21,949 nucleotides of DNA from IOR16 sp034927775. Lineage in GTDB: Bacteria; Bacillota; Clostridia; Peptostreptococcales; Anaerovoracaceae. The notes under the pieces were generated by a model. It was given only the letters and a program-made list of their open reading frames with translations. It was not told the DNA's origin and ran no database searches. A program made the translations under genes and the position numbers. Each line of letters starts with the position of its first letter. Position 1 is the stretch's first letter. Positions 13,644-21,575 of the stretch are shown here, piece after piece. Location: positions 1 through 21,949 of the forward strand of contig JAYFPL010000211.1 in assembly GCA_034927775.1 (NCBI GenBank), given 5' to 3'.

Positions 13644-15108
13644 GATTCATTCGAAGGATAACATAGCCGTAGCACTTACTTCTTTGCAAAAGGGGGAAAT
13701 GGTGCAGGTTGCAGGAAAAAATATTCATTTAGTCGATGAAATTCCACAAGGTCATAAATTTACTTTACAAACGATTTGCCGTAACAGTGACATTATAAAA
13801 TATGGTTATCCTGTGGGAAAACTTACTATCGATTCACCTGAGGGCGCTTGGATACATACGCACAATTTAAAGACCAAATTGGAAGAAATAAAGGAATATA
13901 GCTATCATCCTCAAATATCCTCGATTGATAATAGAAACACATTGTATTTTGAAGGATATGAAAGAAAGAATGGAACGGTCGGGATTCGAAATGAAGTTTG
14001 GATTATACCTACGGTAGGGTGTGTGAATTCTGTTGCACAAAAACTTGCAAATGATACAGCATTTAAGGATATGGAAGGAATTGACGGAGTGGTTGCTTTT
14101 ACGCATCCTTATGGCTGTTCACAAATGTCTGACGATCAAGAAAATACTAAAAAAATTTTAGCGTCTTTAGCAAGACATCCTAATGCAGGTGCGGTTTTGA
14201 TTTTAGGATTAGGGTGTGAGAATTGTAACATTGATAGCATAAAGCCTTTTTTGGGAGAATATGATAAAAATCGTATTGCTTTCTTAGAATGTCAAGGATA
14301 CGACGATGAAATACAGATTGCAAAATACCATTTATCCAAATTAGTGGCATATGCAAGTTCATTTCAAAGAACCAAACAACCTGTTTCAAAACTAATCGTT
14401 GGTTTAAAATGTGGTGGATCTGATGGACTTTCTGGAATAACAGCAAATCCACTGATTGGTTCGTTTTCTGATCGATGGATTGCGATGAGAGGATCCACGG
14501 TTTTGACAGAAATTCCTGAAATGTTTGGAGCGGAAATGATTTTGTTGAATCGATGTAAAAATACAAAAGTATTTGAGAATCTTCTTTCACTAATTCGTTC
14601 CTATAAAGAGTATTACGTACGTCATGGACAGGTTATTTATGAAAATCCTTCACCAGGAAACAAAGCCGGAGGCATATCAACATTAGAAGAAAAATCCCTT
14701 GGTTGTATTCAAAAGGGAGGCAGTACGCTTGTGTGTGATGTTTGCGATTATGCCAGTAGAATTAAGGAAAGAGGTCTTTCTATTTTATCCGCACCTGGAA
14801 ATGACTTAGTATCTACAACAGCCTTAGCAGCAGCAGGTTCACAGTTGATTTTATTTTCGACAGGGCGTGGAACACCATTTGGAAGTCCGGTGCCGACCGT
14901 TAAAATTGCGACCAATAATCAGTTGGCAGAACAAAAATCAGGATGGATTGACTTTAATGCAGGTGAATTAATTCATGGCAAAGCATTGAATCAAATTACA
15001 TCGGAATTTATAGACTTTGTAATTCAAATTGCATCTGGGAAATTAACCAAAGCAGAGAAAAATGGGTATAGAGATTTTGCAATTTTTAAAACGGGTGTCA
15101 CGTTATGA
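13630..15108 (+). CDS. uxaA: Altronate dehydratase, full-length SAF plus catalytic domain form
   Basis: This 492-residue enzyme dehydrates D-altronate to 2-keto-3-deoxy-D-gluconate. The N-terminal SAF domain (1-85) includes IHSKDNIAVAL, IPQGHKF, IIKYGYPVG and the conserved WIHTHNLKT (74-82). The large UxaA domain follows, with FEGYERKNGTVGIRN, the cysteine-bearing THPYGCSQ, LGLGCENCN and GLKCGGSDGLSG. The length matches E. coli UxaA (495). The ATG lies inside the end of uxaB (14-base overlap) with no strong ribosome site of its own, so it probably depends on ribosomes finishing uxaB. With UxaB it completes the galacturonate branch, joining the glucuronate branch at KDG. Confidence 0.96.
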   Translation: MKAIRIHSKDNIAVALTSLQKGEMVQVAGKNIHLVDEIPQGHKFTLQTICRNSDIIKYGYPVGKLTIDSPEGAWIHTHNLKTKLEEIKEYSYHPQISSIDNRNTLYFEGYERKNGTVGIRNEVWIIPTVGCVNSVAQKLANDTAFKDMEGIDGVVAFTHPYGCSQMSDDQENTKKILASLARHPNAGAVLILGLGCENCNIDSIKPFLGEYDKNRIAFLECQGYDDEIQIAKYHLSKLVAYASSFQRTKQPVSKLIVGLKCGGSDGLSGITANPLIGSFSDRWIAMRGSTVLTEIPEMFGAEMILLNRCKNTKVFENLLSLIRSYKEYYVRHGQVIYENPSPGNKAGGISTLEEKSLGCIQKGGSTLVCDVCDYASRIKERGLSILSAPGNDLVSTTALAAAGSQLILFSTGRGTPFGSPVPTVKIATNNQLAEQKSGWIDFNAGELIHGKALNQITSEFIDFVIQIASGKLTKAEKNGYRDFAIFKTGVTL

Positions 15109-15160
15109 TAACATTCTTGTTTTATATTAGGAATGGTTATGAAAGAGGGAGAGAAAGTCA

Positions 15161-15811
15161 ATGTTAAAATTACAAGAAAAGGTACAAGATCAGCTTAGTG
15201 CAATCGGTATTATACCTGTTATTAAATTGAAAAGAGTACAGGATGCGCTACCATTGGCAAAGGCCCTTATAGCGGGCAATCTTCCCGCAGCAGAAGTTAC
15301 TTTTCGTGCAAAAGATGCGGAATTGGTCATTCAGTATATGACAAGAAATTTTCCTGAAATGATAGTTGGTGCAGGAACAGTTCTTACATTGGATCAAGTA
15401 AAGATCGCAGTTGATTCAGGAGCGGCTTTTATTGTGAGCCCAGGGTATGATGAAGAGATTGTTACTTATTGTGTTACAAATAATATTCCTGTTTTTCCGG
15501 GTTGTGTTACACCTACAGAGATACAATGTGCATTAAAGCATCAATTAAAAGTAATAAAGTTTTTCCCGGCTTCACAGTATGGAGGCCTAAAAACCATTAA
15601 TGCTTTAGCAGGTCCGTTTTCTGGAATACAGTTTATGCCAACTGGTGGAATTTCTCTAGATAATTTACAGGAATATGTTGCAAATAAGAATGTAGCGGCC
15701 TGTGGCGGATCTTATATGGTGAAAGAAAGCTTGATTGATAACAAGGATTGGATCGAGATTACAAATTTATGTACAAAATCAGTGAAAATTATAAAAAACG
15801 TTAGGGGGTAA
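15161..15811 (+). CDS. kdgA: KDPG aldolase (2-keto-3-deoxy-6-phosphogluconate / 4-hydroxy-2-oxoglutarate aldolase)
   Basis: This 216-residue class I aldolase splits KDPG into pyruvate and glyceraldehyde-3-phosphate. The Schiff-base lysine is K133 in VIKFFPA and the catalytic Glu is E45 in AAEVTFR, at the same residue numbers as in E. coli Eda. GAGTVL (70-75), VSPGYDE, FPGCVTPTE and MPTGGIS are the remaining phosphate-site and barrel motifs. GAGGGAGAG precedes the ATG. It lies 52 bases after uxaA, the second-longest gap within the catabolic part of the operon, with no obvious terminator or promoter, and five bases before kdgK. The symbol eda is an alternative. Confidence 0.96.
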   Translation: MLKLQEKVQDQLSAIGIIPVIKLKRVQDALPLAKALIAGNLPAAEVTFRAKDAELVIQYMTRNFPEMIVGAGTVLTLDQVKIAVDSGAAFIVSPGYDEEIVTYCVTNNIPVFPGCVTPTEIQCALKHQLKVIKFFPASQYGGLKTINALAGPFSGIQFMPTGGISLDNLQEYVANKNVAACGGSYMVKESLIDNKDWIEITNLCTKSVKIIKNVRG

Positions 15812-15816
15812 GAAAC

Positions 15817-16839
15817 GTGGCAGATATTATTACATTTGGAGAGATTATGCTTCGACTGGCTTCTGATGGCTATTTACGATTTTTTCAGAATGATTCGTTA
15901 CAAGCAACCTTTGGAGGTGGAGAAGCAAACGTTGCGGTATCTCTTGCAAACTATGGTGTAGATGTTGCATTTGTCAGTAAGTTGCCAGAAAACGATATTG
16001 GTCAAGCTGCAATTAACAGTCTTCGGTATTTTGGTGTAGATACAAGCTTAATTCAAAGAGGTGGAAAGAGAGTCGGCATTTATTATCTAGAAAAAGGGGC
16101 ATCTCAGAGACCATCTAAAGTAATCTATGACAGAGCATTTTCTTCGATTAGTATGGCTGAACCATCAGATTTTGACTGGGATAATATTTTTCATGGTGCA
16201 AAGTGGTTTCACTTTACGGGTATTACACCAGCATTAGGTAAGAGTATTGCTGAAATTTGCAAAGAGGCATGCAAAAAGGCAAAGGAAAAAGGCATGGTTG
16301 TCAGTTGTGATTTGAATTATAGAAAAAACCTATGGTCAACGGTGGAAGCCGGAGAGACAATGGAAAAACTGATGGAATATGTGGATATTTGCATTGGAAA
16401 TGAAGAAGATGCGGAGAAAGTTTTTGGCATACAGGAAACAAATACGGATGTTACAAAAGGAAAATTAAATCATGATGGATATAAAGAGGTAGCAAAAAAG
16501 TTATATGAACGTTTTCATTTTAAATACGTTGCGATAACATTACGTGCAAGTATTACAGCAAATGATAACAACTGGGCCGCAATGCTTTATGATGGGATAG
16601 AATATCATTTCTCTAATCAATATGCAATTCATATTGTAGATCGAGTAGGTGGCGGTGATAGTTTTTGTGGCGGCTTAATTTATGGATTATTTTCTGGGAT
16701 GAAATCAGAAGAAGCATTAGAATTTGCAGTTGCAGCATCCTGTCTTAAGCATACAGTAGAAGGTGATTTTAATCATGTTTCTGTAGAAGAAGTAAAGAAT
16801 TTGATGAATGGAGATGGTACAGGAAGAGTGCAGCGATAA
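15817..16839 (+). CDS. kdgK: 2-Keto-3-deoxygluconate kinase, PfkB family
   Basis: This 340-residue PfkB (ribokinase) family sugar kinase phosphorylates KDG to KDPG, the substrate of the preceding aldolase. The N-terminal substrate motif is GGGEANVAVSLANYG, and the C-terminal ATP and anion-hole motif is DRVGGGDSFCGGL, whose D281 is the expected catalytic base. The start is GTG at 15817, with AGGGGG (15803-15808) eight bases ahead; no in-frame ATG lies near. It is somewhat longer than the E. coli enzyme (309), as is common for the Bacillota form. It is the last gene of the operon, and both the glucuronate and galacturonate branches converge on it. A strong terminator follows within about 70 bases. 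Confidence 0.94.
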   Translation: MADIITFGEIMLRLASDGYLRFFQNDSLQATFGGGEANVAVSLANYGVDVAFVSKLPENDIGQAAINSLRYFGVDTSLIQRGGKRVGIYYLEKGASQRPSKVIYDRAFSSISMAEPSDFDWDNIFHGAKWFHFTGITPALGKSIAEICKEACKKAKEKGMVVSCDLNYRKNLWSTVEAGETMEKLMEYVDICIGNEEDAEKVFGIQETNTDVTKGKLNHDGYKEVAKKLYERFHFKYVAITLRASITANDNNWAAMLYDGIEYHFSNQYAIHIVDRVGGGDSFCGGLIYGLFSGMKSEEALEFAVAASCLKHTVEGDFNHVSVEEVKNLMNGDGTGRVQR

Positions 16840-16866
16840 CAGAAATCTTTTCTATATTGATAACAA

Positions 16867-16903
16867 CTTGGCAAGCAAACCACCACTCAATGTTTTTGCC
16901 AAG
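16867..16903 (+). other. First hairpin after kdgK
   Basis: CTTGGCAA (16867-16874) pairs perfectly with TTGCCAAG (16896-16903), and AAAC with GTTT can extend the stem across a 2-base bulge. No T tract follows. It sits seven bases ahead of the main terminator and may protect the 3' end. Its AGCAAAC (16874-16880) duplicates the left arm of the terminator stem. Confidence 0.55.
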
Positions 16904-16909
16904 AGAGAT

Positions 16910-16948
16910 AGCAGCAAACAATTAGTTTGCTGCTGTTTTTCTATTTTT
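16910..16948 (+). terminator. Terminator of the hexuronate operon
   Basis: AGCAGCAAAC (16910-16919) and GTTTGCTGCT (16925-16934) form a perfect 10-bp stem with a 5-base loop, followed by GTTTTTCTATTTTT. This is a strong intrinsic terminator closing the 14.5-kb operon. In the 307-base gene gap 16840-17146, the part after it (16949-17146) is AT-rich and holds only a TATAAT at 17048-17053 with no good -35. Confidence 0.92.
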
Positions 16949-17146
16949 AAGAAGCTTTTAATTTTATTTTAGGTAAATGCCTTTATATGACGGTATGGAG
17001 GCTAAAGATTTAGCAACTTTTCATATCCAAACAATGATTCTATATAGTATAATGGGAAAAGAAGTAAAATTAGATTGGAAGATGTTTAATTTTGTTTTGA
17101 TTTTAGTTAAAATTTGGAATATATTATCTAATAGGAGTATATTAAA

Positions 17147-17527
17147 ATGGGGTTTTGGATTTTTATGTTGATTATGGATTTGCTTATTCCTTTAACAATG
17201 CTAGGTATTGGTAAACTGTTTAAGGATAAAACCCCTCAAAATATTAATTCTGTTTACGGGTATAGAACAACAATGTCAATGAAAAATAAAGAAACATGGA
17301 AGTTTGCACATAAATATTGTGGGAAAATATGGATTAATACTGGAACCATTATGCTTCCAATATCAATGATTATTATGTTTATGTGTATGGGAAACGAAGT
17401 TGAAGTAGTTGGAACTGTTGGAGGAGTACTTTGTGCTGTCCAAACATTGATTCTGATACTTTCAATTTTTCCGACAGAAATTGCTTTGAAAAAAGTGTTT
17501 GATGCAAACGGTAGACGAAAAGAATAA
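17147..17527 (+). CDS. SdpI-family membrane protein
   Basis: This 126-residue protein has three predicted membrane segments (about 3-22, 62-81, 88-109). Between the first two is the conserved SdpI/YhfL-type motif: residues 31-60 with NINSVYGYRT (32-41), S44, N47 and W51-K-F-A. In Bacillus subtilis, SdpI gives immunity to the SdpC killing peptide, but most small homologs have no proven role, and no toxin gene lies here. AGGAG (17133-17137) is nine bases ahead of the ATG. It lies outside the uronate operon, after its terminator, and forms a short unit with the next gene. Confidence 0.82.
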   Translation: MGFWIFMLIMDLLIPLTMLGIGKLFKDKTPQNINSVYGYRTTMSMKNKETWKFAHKYCGKIWINTGTIMLPISMIIMFMCMGNEVEVVGTVGGVLCAVQTLILILSIFPTEIALKKVFDANGRRKE

Positions 17528-17564
17528 ACTTTTACATTAATATAATTTAACAAAGAGGTGTATT

Positions 17565-17924
17565 ATGAATCATTACTTATGGCTTGATGCTTATTGTCAA
17601 TCGTTTAAAGGTGTATTAAAAGATTTTAAAGAAGAATGGCAAGCAACAAGATATTTAATTGGTGGAAAGATGTTTGCATTGCAAGGTGCAGATAATACAG
17701 GAAGACTCGTTATTACACTAAAGTTAAATCCTGCTAATGGTAGCTTGCTCCGTCAACAATTTGAGGATATAATTCCCGGATATTATATGAATAAAGAGCA
17801 TTGGAACTCGGTGTATCTTGATGGTGCAGTTCCAGATGAAGTTCTAAAGGATATGATTAATGAATCATATACCACGGTATTAAATGCTTTACCGAAAAAA
17901 ATACGTACTGAAATAATAAAATAG
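17565..17924 (+). CDS. MmcQ/YjbR-family protein
   Basis: This 119-residue protein matches the small MmcQ/YjbR (CyaY-like fold) family: an N-terminal acidic helix with FKEEW, then the strands GGKMFALQG, RLVITLKLNP and LRQQFEDIIPGYYMNKEHWNSVYLDGAVPDEVLKDMINESY. The HWNSVYLDG and final helix are the most diagnostic parts. Members are often called DNA-binding proteins, but the biochemical role is poorly defined. GAGGTG precedes the ATG. It lies 37 bases after the SdpI-like gene and is followed by a terminator, so the two probably share a transcript. Confidence 0.85.
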   Translation: MNHYLWLDAYCQSFKGVLKDFKEEWQATRYLIGGKMFALQGADNTGRLVITLKLNPANGSLLRQQFEDIIPGYYMNKEHWNSVYLDGAVPDEVLKDMINESYTTVLNALPKKIRTEIIK

Positions 17925-17943
17925 ACTTGAATACAAGTATCGT

Positions 17944-17984
17944 AAAACCTCCGCTTGTTCTTCATGAGTACGTGGAGTTTTTTC
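17944..17984 (+). terminator. Intrinsic terminator after the MmcQ/YjbR gene
   Basis: AAAACCTCCGC (17944-17954) pairs with the arm at 17972-17981 around one bulged C and one G-T wobble, followed by a T run (17978-17983). The stem is imperfect but typical of low-GC terminators. Confidence 0.65.
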
Positions 17985-17989
17985 TAATT

Positions 17990-18018
17990 TTGCTATGAAA
18001 TAGTCTAAAAAGTATAAT
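17990..18018 (+). promoter_or_regulatory. Promoter-like element very close to the HD-GYP start codon
   Basis: TTGCTA (17990-17995) and a perfect TATAAT (18013-18018) have a 17-base spacer. Transcription would begin near 18025, only about six bases before the ATG at 18031, so the ribosome site GAGG (18019-18022) would not be in the mRNA. See the separate finding. Confidence 0.5.
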
Positions 18019-18030
18019 GAGGTTTCACAA

Positions 18031-19290
18031 ATGGATAAAATAAGGATAAATCTAAAAGATTTTTTGTTGTGTATTTCGGATGCACAAGATCTTATGTCGC
18101 CAAAGCTTTCAAAACACCATCAGCAGGTTGCTTATCTTTCTTTTCGTTTGGCAGAAAAAATCAATCTTCCAATTGAACAGCAGAAAAATATCATTCTAGC
18201 AGCGTTGGTGCATGATATTGGTGCGCTTTCTATGAAAGAAAGATTGGAAATTATTGAAACAGAGACAATACATGTGAACAAGCATGCAGTCATAGGTGCA
18301 AAGCTTTTAGAAGAATTTAAACCGTTGGAAGAGCCAGCACGGATTATTAAGTTTCATCATAAGTCGTGGGATAATGGGGCAGGTCGTAATTATAGAGGAG
18401 AAAAGGTGCCTTTAGAAAGCCATATTATACACTTAGCAGATCGAACCTGTACCTTATTTAATACTGAGAGTAATGTAATATCGTTGCTTCCAAGAATCAT
18501 TCAAAAAATCAGTAAACAAGCTAATACATCTTTTGAACCAGAATTAGTGGATGCTTTGATTGAATTAAGTAAATATGAATACATATGGCTTGACTTAATG
18601 TCGCCGACGCCAATTGCAATGATTAATGACATCGGATTGTTTAATACACTTGTTTTAGAAATTGATGATATTATCGATCTTTCTTATATTTTTTCCCAGA
18701 TTATTGATTTTCGAAGCCAATTTACCGCACGACATTCGGCAGGTGTAGCCAAAACGGCTGAACAGCTTGCAAAACTAATCGGATTTTCTTCCTACGAGTG
18801 CAAAATGATGCTTATAGCCGGATACTTGCATGATTTAGGTAAGATTGCAATTAATAATGACATCTTAGAAAAAAAAGGAATGCTTGATGAATATGAGTTT
18901 AATGAAATTCGTATGCATACATATCATACTTATCGTTTGCTTGAAAGGATTCCTCAATTTAATATAGTCAATAAATGGGCATCGTATCATCATGAAACCT
19001 TAAACGGAACCGGTTATCCGTTCCATATTCAAGGGGACAACCTGCCTTTAGGATCCAGAGTGATGGCTGTTGCTGACGTATTTACCGCTATAAAAGAAGA
19101 TCGCCCATATCGGTTAGGTATGAAGGATGAAGATGCAATGCAAGTATTAAAAGATATGGTTTTAAGCGGTGCACTTGATAAAAATGTTGTAAATGTATTG
19201 ATTGATCATTATCATAAGATTAATCAGATACGTGAACGTTTTCAGCTAGCTGCTGCTGAACGGTATAATAATTTTTTATCCTTTTTTTAA
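18031..19290 (+). CDS. Tandem HD / HD-GYP domain protein, probable cyclic-di-GMP phosphodiesterase
   Basis: This is a 419-residue soluble protein with two HD domains. The first (about 25-180) has H61-D62 in LVHDIGA, H109-H110 and HLADR, but its GYP motif is lost. The second (about 230-400) is a full HD-GYP domain: RHSAGVA, H267-D268-LGK, H320-H321-ETLNGTG-Y329-P330 and the DRPYR segment. HD-GYP enzymes hydrolyse cyclic-di-GMP, so the protein should lower that signal. No membrane segment, receiver or GGDEF domain is present; the degenerate first HD may sense or dimerise. The GAGG ahead of the ATG is short. The gene is convergent with the hydrolase gene, whose stop lies 18 bases away. No link to the uronate genes is evident. 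Confidence 0.9.
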   Translation: MDKIRINLKDFLLCISDAQDLMSPKLSKHHQQVAYLSFRLAEKINLPIEQQKNIILAALVHDIGALSMKERLEIIETETIHVNKHAVIGAKLLEEFKPLEEPARIIKFHHKSWDNGAGRNYRGEKVPLESHIIHLADRTCTLFNTESNVISLLPRIIQKISKQANTSFEPELVDALIELSKYEYIWLDLMSPTPIAMINDIGLFNTLVLEIDDIIDLSYIFSQIIDFRSQFTARHSAGVAKTAEQLAKLIGFSSYECKMMLIAGYLHDLGKIAINNDILEKKGMLDEYEFNEIRMHTYHTYRLLERIPQFNIVNKWASYHHETLNGTGYPFHIQGDNLPLGSRVMAVADVFTAIKEDRPYRLGMKDEDAMQVLKDMVLSGALDKNVVNVLIDHYHKINQIRERFQLAAAERYNNFLSFF

Positions 19291-19308
19291 ATGATAAATC
19301 GCTCTTCG

Positions 19309-20418
19309 TTATTTATCTTCGGATTGCCCTCGGACTTCATCTTTTAAATTCTGCATAGCAAGGCGAATTAAAGAGAATATAGTTTTTCTAATGAACCATC
19401 TTGTTTCGTCATCAATGTTCTTAATGGCAGCGAGTGAGGTCACGGCCTTTTGCTGCCAGTTATCGGTTAAGTCATAATAGGTCTTGGCTTCCGTTGCTTT
19501 TACTACTTGATAGAGGGATTCGATAAACATTTTTCTTTTTTCATCATCCAGAGAATTTAACCAGGCGTTAATGGCTTTGTTTAGAAGTAGAGCACTACCT
19601 GCTACTGTTTGTACATATTCGAAATCATTATCCTTTATAGCCCATGAAAATGGGTCATGCTGTAAAATTCCTATGCGGTTGCTTTTTACAACAGAGTAGG
19701 TATCGATATGCTGTAAAAGCATGCCGACTAAAGCGGATTCTGGAAGAGTTTTATAAATGCGCTCTTTCATTATAGAATATTCTTTGCATTGAATTACCTC
19801 TTCCCGGAAGCCGGGACCATCGTGGCTGAAAATGTGAGTAATTCTTTTCTGAGTTTCGGGGTCACATTTAATTCCGGAATAGACTGCAAGGTTTCCACCT
19901 TTAGAATGACCACCTACTTTTAAATCACAGGAAAACTGTTTTCCTATAAAATTTAAATAGCAAACGGCTTCTTCTTGAGACGGAATGGGAGTCAAAAAGG
20001 CCATATTAAAATCTTCTTTCCAGCCGACAAAAGAAGCATCCGTTCCACGATAAGCCAAATAAGCCGTTCCATCATCAAGAAGGAATGTAATGGCAGAAAA
20101 TTGTTTTTCTGCTTCATAATCTAGTTTATTTACATAAAAACAAAGCTTTAAATTATGAAATCTTGGGTTTTTTAATAGCGCATTAAATAATTTTCGATTG
20201 CTTTCGCTGTCTCGCACATTGATAAATGCTGCATCCAAATTTTCTTTCTCTTTGATTTCTTTAAGATGTATCGGATCAGCGGCATTGGAGATGCTTGGTA
20301 CGATTCCATCAAAATACAGGTACGCAAGTTGAGAAAGTACCAGACTGTCTACGGTATTAAAAGACTTTGATTGGAATGTTTCTTTAAATTCGGACACATA
20401 ATCAATGATATTTTTCAT
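19309..20418 (-). CDS. Mbeg1-like (DUF2974) alpha/beta-hydrolase
   Basis: This 369-residue protein is of the Mbeg1-like family common in Bacillota. The nucleophile elbow is GGHS172KGG within VGGHSKGGNLAVY. LAYRGTDASFVGWKEDF is the lipase-like strand and oxyanion region, and FSHDGPGF follows the elbow. These marks indicate an intracellular serine esterase or lipase; no signal peptide is seen and the substrate is unknown. The frame extends to an ATG at 20478, but ATG 20418 has GGAAGGAAG just ahead and starts with the family's MKNIIDYV, so it is chosen. It is convergent with the HD-GYP gene and divergent from the AraC-type regulator. Confidence 0.87.
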   Translation of the reverse strand: MKNIIDYVSEFKETFQSKSFNTVDSLVLSQLAYLYFDGIVPSISNAADPIHLKEIKEKENLDAAFINVRDSESNRKLFNALLKNPRFHNLKLCFYVNKLDYEAEKQFSAITFLLDDGTAYLAYRGTDASFVGWKEDFNMAFLTPIPSQEEAVCYLNFIGKQFSCDLKVGGHSKGGNLAVYSGIKCDPETQKRITHIFSHDGPGFREEVIQCKEYSIMKERIYKTLPESALVGMLLQHIDTYSVVKSNRIGILQHDPFSWAIKDNDFEYVQTVAGSALLLNKAINAWLNSLDDEKRKMFIESLYQVVKATEAKTYYDLTDNWQQKAVTSLAAIKNIDDETRWFIRKTIFSLIRLAMQNLKDEVRGQSEDK

Positions 20419-20498
20419 AAAGCTTCCTTCCGTGAAGTAATAAATTACCTTTGTTTTCCATATTTTTACGTTAAGCATTGAAGCATCTGATGATATTT

Positions 20499-20527
20499 AC
20501 TATAATATACAAATAAGGGAAAATCAA
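20499..20527 (-). promoter_or_regulatory. Promoter of the Mbeg1-like gene
   Basis: Read on the minus strand, TTGATT (20522-20527) and TATAGT (20499-20504) are 17 bases apart. Transcription would start near 20492, giving a leader of about 75 bases. Confidence 0.55.
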
Positions 20528-20634
20528 TGAATGAGTTTTATTACACATAGATTGTCTTTTTTTCATCTTTTTCATGCTTTTTTTGTCTCTTAAAATGGTG
20601 CAGGAAAAGAGAGGCATGAAGATTTGGATTCATC

Positions 20635-20640
20635 TATACT
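20635..20640 (+). promoter_or_regulatory. Possible -10 box of the AraC-family gene
   Basis: TATACT lies 21 bases before the ATG, with the AAGGAG ribosome site between. No good -35 is found at 16-18 bases, so the promoter may need an activator or the call may be wrong. Confidence 0.35.
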
Positions 20641-20661
20641 TTACAGTAAGGAGTTGACTAA

Positions 20662-21516
20662 ATGGAATGGATTGAACGCTTAAATGGTGCAGTGAGTTAC
20701 ATTGAGGATCATTTGACAGATCACATTGATTATGAACAAGCTGCTAAAATTGCTTGCTGTTCGGTATATCATTTTCAAAGGATGTTTTCCTATATTGCGG
20801 ATGTACCGCTTTCCGAATACATTCGAAGAAGGCGTATGACAATGGCCGCCGTTGATTTGCAAAGCGGTGACGATAAAGTCATCGACGTTGCAACAAAGTA
20901 TGGGTATGATTCACCAACGGCTTTTAATCGAGCGTTTCAAAGTGTACATGGTGTTGCGCCTTCCCAAGCAAAAAAAGAGGGTGTCACTTTAAAAGCATTT
21001 CCACCAATCAGCTTCAAAATTACTATTAAAGGAGAGGTTGAAATGAATTATCGAATTGAAAAGAAACAAGCGTTTCGTATTATTGGGGTTTCCGAACCAC
21101 TTTATCGGGAAGTTGAGAAAAATTTTGAGATAGTGCCGCAAATGTGGCAGAGAAATGCAATGAATGGAACGATTGAAAAATTGGTTCCTATGGTAGATGG
21201 AGATCCAGGCGGCGTTCTTGGTATAAGCTTATGTAATGAAAAGGAAAACTGGAAATATTATATAGCGGTTACAAGCAATAAAGTAATTGATGATTCCTTA
21301 GAAGAATATACAGTGCCGGCTGCAACTTGGGCAATTTTTTCGGGAGAGGGTCCTATGCCACATTCAATACAAGAGATGGAAAAGAGAATCATAACGGAAT
21401 GGTTTCCAACATCGGGGTATGAATATGGTAACGCACCTGACATTGAAGTGTATCTCAATGCAGATCCCCAAAATGCAAAATTTGAAATTTGGGTCCCGGT
21501 TGTAAAAAAAGCATAA
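20662..21516 (+). CDS. AraC-family regulator with GyrI-like ligand-binding domain
   Basis: This is a 284-residue regulator. The N-terminal AraC DNA-binding domain has its two helix-turn-helix units at about 24-43 (YEQAAKIACCSVYHFQRMF) and 73-100 (VIDVATKYGYDSPTAFNRAF). The C-terminal GyrI-like domain (about 128-284) starts MNYRIEKKQAFRIIGVS and would bind a small hydrophobic or cationic molecule, as in Rob and BmrR-type regulators. Regulators of this plan often control efflux or detoxification genes; the flavodoxin-like gene 59 bases downstream is a likely target or partner. AAGGAG lies nine bases before the ATG. An in-frame internal ATG at 21043 has its own strong ribosome site (see findings). 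Confidence 0.92.
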   Translation: MEWIERLNGAVSYIEDHLTDHIDYEQAAKIACCSVYHFQRMFSYIADVPLSEYIRRRRMTMAAVDLQSGDDKVIDVATKYGYDSPTAFNRAFQSVHGVAPSQAKKEGVTLKAFPPISFKITIKGEVEMNYRIEKKQAFRIIGVSEPLYREVEKNFEIVPQMWQRNAMNGTIEKLVPMVDGDPGGVLGISLCNEKENWKYYIAVTSNKVIDDSLEEYTVPAATWAIFSGEGPMPHSIQEMEKRIITEWFPTSGYEYGNAPDIEVYLNADPQNAKFEIWVPVVKKA

Positions 21517-21575
21517 AAATCTCTATGGAGTGTTGTAAGCGATTATTCAATAAAAACGAAAAGGAGAAGATTATT

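Noticed and set aside
16977..17171. Possible 64-residue gene between the operon terminator and the SdpI-like gene
   Set aside because: It has only a weak ribosome site, AT-driven composition, no recognisable family and it overlaps the SdpI-like start. It could be a remnant, but nothing supports it.
19293..19317. Hairpin between the convergent HD-GYP and Mbeg1-like genes
   Set aside because: It is a 7-bp AT-rich stem without a T tract on either strand, overlapping the stop codon of the leftward gene; too weak to call a terminator.
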